From CAYNST01 sp964399955 (GTDB lineage Bacteria > Pseudomonadota > Gammaproteobacteria > Pseudomonadales > Cellvibrionaceae), in contig CAYNST010000081.1 in NCBI GenBank assembly GCA_964399955.1, positions 1 through 15,477 on the forward strand: DNA of 15,477 nucleotides, in the 5' to 3' direction. How positions within the stretch are numbered: position 1 is the stretch's first letter; each line of letters begins with the position of its first letter. A program made the translations under genes and the position numbers. Shown here piece by piece: positions 1-7,050 of this stretch. Under the pieces are notes generated by a model. It did not search any database. It saw only the letters and a program-made list of their open reading frames with translations, and was not told where the DNA came from.

Positions 1-171
1 CGGGTTAACAGAGCGGCCAAACAATTAACACTTAGCCACACCTGCAGCCGCAAAAATTCCCGTTGCTGCCGCCCTGCTAAAGCAAGATTTTGGCAAGCGT
101 ACCAGACCGTGACTGTTGGTTACGCATTTAGGTGACTGGCCGCTGCGGGCAGTCCTGCAGCTATCTGAGCA

Positions 172-348
172 TTGGAAGCCTATGCCACCAAGCTCAGCTC
201 CGACAAGAGCCTCGCTGAGGAAATGAAACAAGTAGATGTGACCAGCAAGGCTGTTAAACAGCGTTTCGACCAAGCCAGGAAAGTGCAGCGCGTGGGATAT
301 TACCGAGCACAGAAACAGATTGAGGCCGATGCTCGAACACAAGAATGA
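172..348 (+). CDS. Unrecognised small ORF, possible gene remnant
   Basis: An open frame of 58 codons follows an in-frame TGA at 166-168. It could start at TTG 172 or ATG 223. Neither has a well-placed ribosome binding site; a GAGG sits only 2 bases before ATG 223. The product is hydrophilic, rich in Lys, Gln, Glu and Ala, and likely helical (for example KQVDVTSKAVKQRF, then KQIEADARTQE at the end). It looks more protein-like than the surrounding frames, but I do not recognise a family. Its stop overlaps the start of the next tiny ORF as ATGA. Another protein-like frame just upstream ends at about position 114. Together these suggest a decayed gene or the tail of a lost element rather than an intact gene. 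Confidence 0.2.
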   Translation: MEAYATKLSSDKSLAEEMKQVDVTSKAVKQRFDQARKVQRVGYYRAQKQIEADARTQE

Positions 349-419
349 CCAAGCCGACCAAGTTCCGGGCATACTGGCCGTTGATTTGGCACGGTGAAGC
401 GCTCCTCGAAGTCTACTGA
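345..419 (+). CDS. 24-residue ORF overlapping the previous stop (ATGA)
   Basis: The ATG at 345 shares bases with the TGA at 346-348, the layout usual for translationally coupled genes. The peptide begins MTKPTKFRAYWPLIWHGEAL and stops after 24 residues; it is aromatic-rich with a basic start. I do not recognise it. It could be a real short peptide, the surviving N-terminus of a truncated longer protein, or chance. No ribosome binding site is visible, so coupling would be needed for translation. Confidence 0.15.
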   Translation: MTKPTKFRAYWPLIWHGEALLEVY

Positions 420-631
420 TAACCCGTGCATCAACGCCTGGCTTTCAGCAGCCCCTTCTTAACCGATACCGTATTCCCACCTTGCCCATCAAATCAAACC
501 GCTCCCTCTCACAACGCACACGTGTGCTGGCCGCAGCTCGTCACTGATAGCGCAAGGCCACCTTCCGCCGGCATAGAATTTTTGCCCTTTCGCAGTATGA
601 CGTCAATTGGTGACGCACCTCGCCTAATCGG

Positions 632-662
632 GACACCAGGGTTTCTTCGGGTGTCGCTTTTT
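632..662 (+). terminator. Possible weak intrinsic terminator
   Basis: GACACC (632-637) and GGTGTC (650-655) can form a perfect six-pair stem with a 12-base loop, followed by GC and five T (658-662). The stem is short and the loop large, so this is only a candidate. It could end transcription entering from the left before the peroxidase gene. Confidence 0.22.
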
Positions 663-770
663 GGCAGACTTCGCCCAGCCCAGAAGTGCAGCGTGCAATC
701 CCCGTCCACCCGTAGTTCAACCCTGTGCGGACCTGCCCGCCACCATTCACCCTCTGATCATCAAATAATC

Positions 771-777
771 AAAGGAG
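771..777 (+). promoter_or_regulatory. Ribosome binding site that fixes a TTG start
   Basis: AAAGGAG lies 6 bases before the TTG at 784. The frame has no ATG before the first heme motif, and this site plus the signal peptide that follows identifies TTG 784 as the start of the peroxidase gene. Confidence 0.75.
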
Positions 778-783
778 TCAACT

Positions 784-1776
784 TTGAAGTATCTAGCCTC
801 ACTTGCTTTCGGCATTACCGCGGTTTTTGCCAGTTATCCTGTCGCAGCAAAAGAACCCATTGATCCCATCGAGCCCGTCAAAGTTATCAACCTGGCCAAA
901 GTAGAGCTGGGCAAGAAGTTGTTTTTTGACCCACGCCTGTCCATGTCCGGTTTTATTTCCTGTAACTCGTGTCACAACCTGAGCATGGGCGGAGCGGACA
1001 ACATACCTACCTCCATTGGCCATGGCTGGCATCAGGGGCCCATCAATGCGCCCACGGTTCTGAACGCCGGGTTGCAGGTGGCGCAGTTTTGGGATGGGCG
1101 GGCGGCTGATCTGAAGGAGCAGGCGGCGGGTCCTATTGCCAACCCCGGCGAGATGGGTTCCAACCACGATATGGCGGTGTCGGTGCTGCGCAGTATTCCG
1201 GGTTACCAGGCAGAGTTTCGGCAGGTTTTTGGCGATGAAACCATTGACCTGGATAAAGTCACGGATGCCATTGCCGAGTTTGAAAAAACTCTGGTCACCC
1301 CCGACTCCAAATTTGATCTCTGGTTGCTGGGCGACGAAGAAGCACTGAGCGAGCGGGAGCTGCGAGGTTACCAGCTGTTCAAGTCCGCAGGCTGTGTGGC
1401 TTGCCACAATGGTCCCCTGGTGGGTGGCAACAGCTTTCACAAGATGGGACTGGTGCAGCCCTACCAGACCGAGAACCCAGCCCAAGGCGTTTTTGATGTG
1501 ACCGGCAAGGAGGAAGACCGTATGAAGTTCAAGGTGCCGACTCTGCGCAACGTTGAACTCACGTACCCCTACTTCCATGACGGCAGCGTGGAAACCCTGG
1601 CTGAAGCCGTCGACATCATGGGCAAGGTCCAACTGGGCAGAACCTTCAGCGAAGAAGAAACCGACCTGCTGGTGGCTTTCTTGAAGACCCTGACAGGCAC
1701 CCAGCCCAGTTTCAGCATCCCCATTTTGCCACCTTCGGTGGATGCAACGCCAAGGCCTTTGCCCTTTGACCAATAA
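784..1776 (+). CDS. Di-heme cytochrome c peroxidase (CcpA/MauG family)
   Basis: Periplasmic peroxidase of 330 residues that would reduce hydrogen peroxide to water using electrons from small c-type cytochromes. Residues 1-22 form a Sec signal peptide (KY, hydrophobic core, cleavage near VAA|K). Two c-type heme motifs are visible, C60-NS-CH64 and C204-VA-CH208. Other family landmarks are LGKKLFFDPRLS (42-53), the QFWDGRA tryptophan segment near 101-107, FKVPTLRN (249-256), YPYFHDG (261-267), and Met279 in the segment where the axial methionine of the high-potential heme is expected. Length and domain order match bacterial CcpA proteins. The start is TTG with AAAGGAG six bases upstream. It is a single-gene unit, convergent with the stressosome operon. 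MauG-type maturation enzymes are related, but the size and motifs favour a peroxidase. Confidence 0.9.
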   Translation: MKYLASLAFGITAVFASYPVAAKEPIDPIEPVKVINLAKVELGKKLFFDPRLSMSGFISCNSCHNLSMGGADNIPTSIGHGWHQGPINAPTVLNAGLQVAQFWDGRAADLKEQAAGPIANPGEMGSNHDMAVSVLRSIPGYQAEFRQVFGDETIDLDKVTDAIAEFEKTLVTPDSKFDLWLLGDEEALSERELRGYQLFKSAGCVACHNGPLVGGNSFHKMGLVQPYQTENPAQGVFDVTGKEEDRMKFKVPTLRNVELTYPYFHDGSVETLAEAVDIMGKVQLGRTFSEEETDLLVAFLKTLTGTQPSFSIPILPPSVDATPRPLPFDQ

Positions 1777-1780
1777 GCCA

Positions 1781-1799
1781 TTGGGCCCGATGGGCCCAA
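1781..1799. terminator. Hairpin between convergent genes
   Basis: TTGGGCCC (1781-1788), GAT, GGGCCCAA (1792-1799) is a perfect 8-pair inverted repeat with a 3-base loop. It starts 5 bases after the peroxidase stop and lies about 85 bases beyond the end of the stressosome operon on the other strand. It is symmetrical, so it could protect or end transcripts from both sides. Neither strand has a T tract after it, so it is not a textbook intrinsic terminator. Confidence 0.45.
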
Positions 1800-1882
1800 C
1801 TACAGGATGCATCCGAGATGATCGTTGCCTGTCGCGCAGGTGCCGGTCATGCGAATGCACCTGCTGGAGCATTGAAGGCGGC

Positions 1883-3418
1883 CTAAACGTTTGTTGAGTC
1901 GTCCAGCCCCAATTCGGCGAGTCGCGCAAGCTCCAGGGGCTTGGCAAAGTGCTCGTCAAAACCTGCCGCCAAGGCAGCCTCACGGTCGTGCGCCTGACCG
2001 TAACCGGTGAGCGCTACCAGATAGAAACCTGGCAGATTGGGCAGTGCGCGCAGCCTGCGGGCCACTTCAAAGCCGTTGATATCGGGAAGGCCTATATCCA
2101 GAAAGATCACGTTGGGTAGAAACTGCCGCGCAATCTCCAAAGCCCCGCCACCGGAATACCGAGCCTGTACCTGGTGCCCCAGGAGCGTCAGCAACTGCGC
2201 CAGGGTATCCGCCGCATCCACGTTGTCATCTACAACCAACACCCGCTTGGGGCCCTTGCTCGTCACCGCTGCCGCCGCCACCTGCAGGCGCTCGCCTTGA
2301 GGGGTATCCAGTGGCAGTGTCACTTCAAAGGTACTACCCTGCCCCAGCCCTTCACTGTAAGCGCGTACCGAGCCGCCGTGCAGATCAACCAGGGTGCGAA
2401 CCAGTGACAGTCCAATTCCCAGCCCGTCCTGCACCGAGTTTTCCACATGACCGCTCTGGGTGAAAAGCTCAAATATTGAACCGAGATTGTCTGCCGGGAT
2501 ACCAATGCCGTTGTCTGTTACCCGAATGATGACGTTCTTGTCGTCGGCCTCCACATCCAGCTGAATCTGGCCACCGGGGCGGGTGAATTTGGCGGCGTTC
2601 AGCAGCAGGTTGGTGACAATCTGGCACAAACGCACGTGGTCGCCGCGGACGCGGATGTCTTGCTCCGGCATTTGCACCCGAAGTGCGTGGCTGCGGGCAT
2701 CCAATGCGGTGTGGCTGGACTCCAACGCGGTATTGATAAAGGCTTTGAGCTCAACCGGCTCGGACTGCAAAGAAATCTTGCCCTGGGAGATGCGGGAAAC
2801 GTCGAGCAGGTCATCCACCAGCCGGGCCAGGTGATCTGTGTGACGGCCAATGATATTTCTCAGGTTTTCCTGCGCCTCAGCGTCCTTGCCGTCCAGCCGC
2901 CGCAACAACTCCACTGCGGTCCGGATAGGCCCCAGCGGATTGCGCAACTCGTGCGCCAGGGTGGCCAGGAATTCATTTTTGCGACGGTCCACCTCCCGCA
3001 GCTCCCGCTCCACCATACCCAGCCTCAGCAGCGCCTTGACGTTGGCGATCAACTCGTCAGGCTCGATTGGCTCCACCAGATAGTTGTCTGCGCCTATGTC
3101 CAGGGCGCGGATTTTGTCTGCAGTGCCAATGAAGGAGGCGGAGGTTTGCAGCACCAGGATTGTCTGGGTTTGCGCGTCTTGTTTCAGTTGCCGACAAACT
3201 TCTATCCCGTTGATATCCGGCAGTTTGACGTCCAGAAGAATGAGGTTGGGCTGCAGGGCTCGCGCCTTGGCCAGCGCCTCGCCGCCACTGGCAGCTTCGA
3301 TGACCTGGAAGCCCGCCCGAACCAGAATGCGCGATTTGGCGTAGCGGGCGCCGTCGGAGTCGTCGACGTTCAGAATGACGGCGTCGGCAAAAGCAGTGAG
3401 AGGCTTGGGGTGCGCCAT
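1883..3418 (-). CDS. Hybrid histidine kinase, REC-HisKA-HATPase-REC
   Basis: Cytoplasmic protein of 511 residues with no membrane segment. Order: receiver domain 1 (about 13-132; acidic pair D19/D20, phospho-acceptor D63 in LILLD), HisKA (about 145-212; H156 in LAHELRNPLG), HATPase_c (about 258-370; N274, DNGIGIP at 302-308, GLGIGL at 332-337), and receiver domain 2 (about 391-500; D397/D398, D441, T471, K493). In receiver 1 the usual conserved Lys is replaced by Glu116 (YLVEP). It is the last gene of the stressosome operon: its ATG lies 2 bases after the TAA of the preceding kinase gene, so it is probably translationally coupled. Its receiver 1 is a plausible acceptor from that kinase (inference). 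It has no DNA-binding, GGDEF or phosphatase output domain, so it probably passes phosphate to a partner encoded elsewhere. Confidence 0.88.
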   Translation of the reverse strand: MAHPKPLTAFADAVILNVDDSDGARYAKSRILVRAGFQVIEAASGGEALAKARALQPNLILLDVKLPDINGIEVCRQLKQDAQTQTILVLQTSASFIGTADKIRALDIGADNYLVEPIEPDELIANVKALLRLGMVERELREVDRRKNEFLATLAHELRNPLGPIRTAVELLRRLDGKDAEAQENLRNIIGRHTDHLARLVDDLLDVSRISQGKISLQSEPVELKAFINTALESSHTALDARSHALRVQMPEQDIRVRGDHVRLCQIVTNLLLNAAKFTRPGGQIQLDVEADDKNVIIRVTDNGIGIPADNLGSIFELFTQSGHVENSVQDGLGIGLSLVRTLVDLHGGSVRAYSEGLGQGSTFEVTLPLDTPQGERLQVAAAAVTSKGPKRVLVVDDNVDAADTLAQLLTLLGHQVQARYSGGGALEIARQFLPNVIFLDIGLPDINGFEVARRLRALPNLPGFYLVALTGYGQAHDREAALAAGFDEHFAKPLELARLAELGLDDSTNV

Positions 3419-3420
3419 GG

Positions 3421-5202
3421 TTACGGCCGACCAGTTGCGGAGGCGTGAGCGCTCAGCAACTCGCGCAGAGAAGACAACAACTGTTGTTTGCTCAGGGGTT
3501 TGACGAAGTAGGCGTCGGCCCCCAGCGATAAACCCTTGCGTGCGTCGTCAACCTCGGTCGCAACAATCACGGGGGTAAGTCGCCGGGCGGGGTCGCGCTT
3601 GAGACGTGTCAGCCAGGACCAGGAATCCTCGCCGTGCAGCATGATATCCAGTACTACCACCGCCGGCTCAATCTGCGGCCACAGCTCATCGGCCTCACGC
3701 ACGCTGCGCGAAGCCAGCAGGCGAAACTCACTGCCCGCCAGGAATTTGTCGTAAATCATGCGCACTGTCGGGTTGTCTTCCACCAACAACACCGCCGCCC
3801 GCTCGTCTTTGCCCAAGTCCAAAAAGGTTTCATTGTTGCGCGCCTCCGCCATGTCTTTTGCGGCCAAGGCTTGCGGTAAGCTCACCGAGAAACGGGAGCC
3901 CTGGCCCTTGCTGCTCTGCACCGCCACCGTGCCACCCAATAGAGTTGCCAGGTTTTTGCACAGGGGCAGCCCCAGCCCGGTACCTTTGACTTTACGCTGC
4001 ATAGGGTTTTCGAGCTGACTGAACTCCTCAAATATTACCGCCAGCTCATGTTCCTCAATGCCAATGCCGGTGTCACTGACGGTGAAGGTAACCATCCCGG
4101 AGGCAGAAACAGGCCCGACACTGACGTTTATCTCGCCCTCCTCAGTAAATTTGAGGGCGTTGGAAATGAAGTTGCGCAAAATCTGCGACAGTTTGGCCTC
4201 GTCGGTAAACATCAGCAGGAGTTTGTTCGGCTCCTCAAAGGTCAGTTTGACCGTCTCGCCCACCAGCAAGGGTCTGAGCATGCCGCGCAGGGCGCTGAAC
4301 ATGTCCACAACGTCAAATTCGCTCGCCTTCACCTCCACCTTGCCGGCTTCAATTTTGGCCAGGTCCAACAGGTCGTTGACCAGCTCTGTCAAACCCAGGG
4401 CGCTGCTGAGTATGTAAGAAACCTGTTTTTCCTGCTCCTCGGTCAAGGGGCCGTCGACGCGGTCCAGCAACAAGCGGGCGAGTGCGCGAATGGAGCTGAG
4501 CGGCGTGCGGAATTCGTGGCTCATATTGGATAAAAACCGCGATTTCATCTCGTCCGCCCGCCGCAAATGATCGGCTTTTTCGTCCAATTCGGCATAGAGG
4601 GCAACCACACCACGGTTGGTATCTTCCAACTCGCGGGTCAACTGCAGCAGATCATCCTGCCGGGCGTTGAGCTCCGCCAGGGTGGCAAGCAACTCCTGGT
4701 TTTGTTGCAGCACCTCGGTCATGGTGTTGTCAGACGGTAAGACTGCCAGTTGGGCGCAGAAGTCGCTGCACATTTTTGCCGTCAGCAGGGGACAACCCTT
4801 GGGCATCAGTTTTTGCAGCGTCACAACCGTACCCTGGCCCGGCCCGGTGGCTATGTCGAACCGATCCATCAAACGCTGCGCACCCACCAGGCCCAGGCCC
4901 ATGCCGGTGGGGGACTGGTAGCGGCCGGAGAGGACCATATCCAGATGGGGGATACCGGGCCCCTTATCCTCCAGCTTGATGGTCAGCACCTGCGGGATGG
5001 TCTCACCTTCGACGCTGAAGTGCACCTTGCCGCTGCCCGCGTAGCTGTAAATATTGCGGGCCAGCTCCGACACCGCCGTGGCAATTCGCACCTGATCCTG
5101 ATCACCAAAACTGCACAGCCTGGCGATCTGCCGGGCGCGCTGGCGTGCGGCTACCACATCCCGCTCGCTTTGAATATGTACACTCAAAACTCGCAGGGTC
5201 AT
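3421..5202 (-). CDS. RsbT-like ATPase fused to hybrid histidine kinase
   Basis: A 593-residue soluble protein. Residues about 1-132 are an RsbT/anti-sigma-type HATPase domain (SELARN with N50, EDKGPGI with D79, GMGLGL near 100-104). A Gln/Glu/Leu-rich coiled coil follows (about 160-220). Then come HisKA (H229 in SHEFRTPLS), a second HATPase_c (N348, DTGIGI from D377, GTGLGL) and a C-terminal receiver (E475/D476, D519, K568). I chose the ATG at 5202: it overlaps the preceding TGA as ATGA and has GGAG 6 bases upstream. An in-frame TTG at 5214 would add only four residues. The N-terminus resembles the stressosome kinase RsbT, encoded two genes upstream, which suggests that this kinase senses or mimics RsbT. 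It has no PAS, GAF or transmembrane sensor region, so its input probably comes from the stressosome. Confidence 0.88.
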   Translation of the reverse strand: MTLRVLSVHIQSERDVVAARQRARQIARLCSFGDQDQVRIATAVSELARNIYSYAGSGKVHFSVEGETIPQVLTIKLEDKGPGIPHLDMVLSGRYQSPTGMGLGLVGAQRLMDRFDIATGPGQGTVVTLQKLMPKGCPLLTAKMCSDFCAQLAVLPSDNTMTEVLQQNQELLATLAELNARQDDLLQLTRELEDTNRGVVALYAELDEKADHLRRADEMKSRFLSNMSHEFRTPLSSIRALARLLLDRVDGPLTEEQEKQVSYILSSALGLTELVNDLLDLAKIEAGKVEVKASEFDVVDMFSALRGMLRPLLVGETVKLTFEEPNKLLLMFTDEAKLSQILRNFISNALKFTEEGEINVSVGPVSASGMVTFTVSDTGIGIEEHELAVIFEEFSQLENPMQRKVKGTGLGLPLCKNLATLLGGTVAVQSSKGQGSRFSVSLPQALAAKDMAEARNNETFLDLGKDERAAVLLVEDNPTVRMIYDKFLAGSEFRLLASRSVREADELWPQIEPAVVVLDIMLHGEDSWSWLTRLKRDPARRLTPVIVATEVDDARKGLSLGADAYFVKPLSKQQLLSSLRELLSAHASATGRP

Positions 5203-6230
5203 GACGCGCTCCAATGCTCACGCAGTACCAGTACGGTCACATCGTCACGACCGCGCAGAAAGTCGCGATACAGCACTGCGGCAATCAAGGCGGGCGCGCA
5301 CTGACTCAGGCCGGGGTAGTCGTCCAGTTCCCAGCGCGTATTGATACCGTCCGAATGCGCCACCAGCAGCGCTCCCCTTTGCCAGGGCAGGCTCACCTCC
5401 TGAACCTTGCGCACGTTGCTGCCGACTATGCCGTTGTAGGACACCAGATGCCGGTGTGCGCCGGCGTCATGCACACTGGCGGCAATATTGCCCACACCGG
5501 CGAAGCGCAGTTGGCGCTGTTGTGTATGGATTTGGCCGATAGCCAGTGCCGCGCCTCGGGTTCCGCGCAGCGCGGTATGAGCCGCCCCAATCAGTTCAGC
5601 CGGTGCCTGTTGGGGTTGCCTGCCAACCACCCTTCGAGCAGCGGCTGATGCCACCGCTGCATCGGGGCCGTGGCCCAGACCGTCGGCAATCAGAAAGGTC
5701 ATCGTGCTCCGGTCGCCCACCGCCACCCAGTCATCACCGCAAACGTCTTCGCCAGGATAGGGAAGACATATTGCGCCCACCTCCCAAGGCTCGGCGGCCG
5801 GGGCCTGCGCATCCGCCCAAACCACCATCCACAGCACAGTGCCCTGCCCCTGCCGGGTGTAAACATCAAACTGCTGGGCCTGCCGTTTTATGGCTCCCAA
5901 ACCTACGCCGTAACTGCCGGCGGTGGAATAACCGTCCTCCATCTGCAGCTCAAGGTTAGTGATCCCCGGCCCCTTGTCCAGCGCCAGCACCTCGATGCCA
6001 GAGGTCCGCTCACACTCCAGACTTCTCAATAACAACTGGCCGCAGCCGGCGTGTTTGACAATATTGGTGGCCACTTCGGTGATGACCAGCGCCAGTTGAC
6101 CGGCCCTAACCTCATCAAAGCCCAGTGCCTGTGCCAGGGTGTTGCCGGCGCGGCGGGCAGCTGCAATCTCGCTGGATTCGCTGATGTTGAAGCATTGCTG
6201 CCTGCCGAAGCCAATCAAAACCGTTTCCAC
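5199..6230 (-). CDS. rsbX: RsbX-like PP2C phosphatase with N-terminal HATPase
   Basis: A 343-residue fusion. Residues about 15-138 are an RsbT-type HATPase domain (TEVATN with E52/N56, LDKGPGI with D85, and a divergent G box, GSYGVGLG). Residues about 150-337 are a SpoIIE/RsbX-type PP2C phosphatase: E161-D162 with CGDD at 164-167, DGLGHG at 183-188, GVGN at 245-248, HSDG at 292-295 and RDDVT at 328-332 supply the metal-binding acidic residues. In Bacillus, RsbX removes phosphate from RsbR and RsbS and resets the stressosome; the gene order supports that role here. Bacillus RsbX is a lone phosphatase domain of about 200 residues, so the ATPase domain is extra. The start is uncertain: GTG 6230 overlaps rsbT by 16 bases, while TTG 6218 would overlap its stop as TTGA. 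The HATPase could be regulatory rather than a kinase. Confidence 0.85.
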   Translation of the reverse strand: METVLIGFGRQQCFNISESSEIAAARRAGNTLAQALGFDEVRAGQLALVITEVATNIVKHAGCGQLLLRSLECERTSGIEVLALDKGPGITNLELQMEDGYSTAGSYGVGLGAIKRQAQQFDVYTRQGQGTVLWMVVWADAQAPAAEPWEVGAICLPYPGEDVCGDDWVAVGDRSTMTFLIADGLGHGPDAAVASAAARRVVGRQPQQAPAELIGAAHTALRGTRGAALAIGQIHTQQRQLRFAGVGNIAASVHDAGAHRHLVSYNGIVGSNVRKVQEVSLPWQRGALLVAHSDGINTRWELDDYPGLSQCAPALIAAVLYRDFLRGRDDVTVLVLREHWSAS

Positions 6231-6631
6231 TTCACGATGGTAACCCGGGTGCCCTTGCCGGGCGCCGTATCTATGTGAAATTCGTCCGCCAGCCGCCTGG
6301 CCCCGCTAAGCCCCAGACCCAGGCCACCGCCGCTGGTGTATCCGTCGGTCAGCGCCAGCTCGATGTTGTCGATACCGGGGCCATGATCCACAAACCGCAG
6401 TGCCAGCCCCCGGCGCCCGTCTTGCAACAGGGTTTCGCTGTGGGCCTCACCGCCGCCCCCATAGCGCAAGGCATTGCGAGCCAACTCGCTGGCTGCGGTG
6501 ATCATTTTGGTTTGCTCTATCAGGCTGAAGCCAATAGCCACCATCTCTTCTCGCACCTGTTTGCGCAGGCGTACAACGTCTTCGTCGCTGTGCAGCGGCA
6601 AAACGCGGATGCGGGACTGCTCAGCAATCAC
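6215..6631 (-). CDS. rsbT: RsbT-like serine/threonine kinase of the stressosome
   Basis: A 138-residue single-domain HATPase kinase. Motifs: SELARN (E49, N53), VDHGPGI with D82, DGYTSGGG and GLGLGL (104-109), then DEFHIDTAPGKGT. Bacillus RsbT has 133 residues and the same motif order. It phosphorylates Ser/Thr in the STAS domains of RsbS and RsbR and is released on stress. I chose GTG 6631, which has GGAG eight bases upstream (6643-6640) and gives the family length. The upstream ATG at 6730 would add 33 residues of Ser/Gly/Ala-rich sequence and overlap rsbS by 53 bases, which is less likely. The freed kinase would normally bind RsbU; no RsbU is encoded here, so the fused kinases downstream are the likely partners (inference). 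Confidence 0.88.
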   Translation of the reverse strand: MIAEQSRIRVLPLHSDEDVVRLRKQVREEMVAIGFSLIEQTKMITAASELARNALRYGGGGEAHSETLLQDGRRGLALRFVDHGPGIDNIELALTDGYTSGGGLGLGLSGARRLADEFHIDTAPGKGTRVTIVKWKRF

Positions 6632-6677
6632 GGTGCGATCTCCGCTGCCAGCGCGGCAAGCGGAACCCGCCTGGGTA

Positions 6678-7043
6678 TCACTGACGCCACTGGCCGCTCC
6701 GGTCCAGGAGTTTGATTCCCAGCTCGACATTCAGCGCGGTTTTCACCCCTTCCAGCGCCAACCCAAGCTCTACCAGGGTGATGGCCACGGCCGGCTGCAT
6801 GCCCACCACCACGGTTTGCGCATCAAGGATTTTGGCCATGGCGGCGGTATTGCTGATCATGCGGCCAATGAACGAATCGACAATGTCCAGCGCAGAGATA
6901 TCAATAAGCACACCGGTTGCACGGTCTTTGACGATACGGGCCGTGAGATCGTCCTGCAGGGTCATCGCCAGTCTGTCGTGCATGTCAACCTGGATGGTCA
7001 CCAGCAACAGCCGACCCATGCGAAGGATGGGAATGCGCTCCAT
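6678..7043 (-). CDS. rsbS: RsbS-like STAS scaffold protein of the stressosome
   Basis: A 121-residue single STAS domain, the same size as Bacillus RsbS (about 121). It starts MERIPILRMGRLLLVTIQVD, closely matching the RsbS N-terminus, and includes LIDISALDIVDSFIG and GMQPAVAITLVELG. Ser57 in DSF aligns with RsbS Ser59 of Bacillus, the residue phosphorylated by RsbT. I chose ATG 7043; an ATG at 7115 would add 24 unrelated residues that overlap rsbR. The start lies 7 bases after the rsbR stop. RsbS forms the stressosome core with RsbR and holds RsbT inactive until it is phosphorylated. Confidence 0.92.
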   Translation of the reverse strand: MERIPILRMGRLLLVTIQVDMHDRLAMTLQDDLTARIVKDRATGVLIDISALDIVDSFIGRMISNTAAMAKILDAQTVVVGMQPAVAITLVELGLALEGVKTALNVELGIKLLDRSGQWRQ

Positions 7044-7050
7044 AATGACG

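Larger units (their letters stand above)
420..783. other. Intergenic region upstream of the peroxidase gene
   Basis: No convincing gene is seen in this 364-base stretch. Open frames on both strands are short and have no family resemblance; one plus-strand frame (426-863) runs into the peroxidase gene in the wrong frame. It contains a palindrome TGACGTCA at 598-605, which is also the left arm of the inverted repeat CGTCA-ATTGG-TGACG (601-615). It also contains a hairpin followed by five T (632-662) and the peroxidase ribosome binding site (771-777). I could not place a convincing sigma-70 promoter. Confidence 0.4.

Noticed and set aside
799..1983. A 394-codon minus-strand frame across the peroxidase gene
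   Set aside because: It lies antisense to a gene with clear heme motifs and has no family resemblance; it is a reading-frame shadow in GC-rich coding DNA and runs into the end of the kinase gene.
2636..3448. A 270-codon plus-strand frame across the REC-HK-REC gene
   Set aside because: It is antisense to a convincing multidomain kinase and rich in Gln, His and Val as expected of a shadow frame.
6632..6730. Upstream ATG start for rsbT
   Set aside because: It would overlap rsbS by 53 bases and add 33 Ser/Gly/Ala-rich residues not seen in RsbT. The GTG at 6631 has a GGAG eight bases upstream and gives the usual length.
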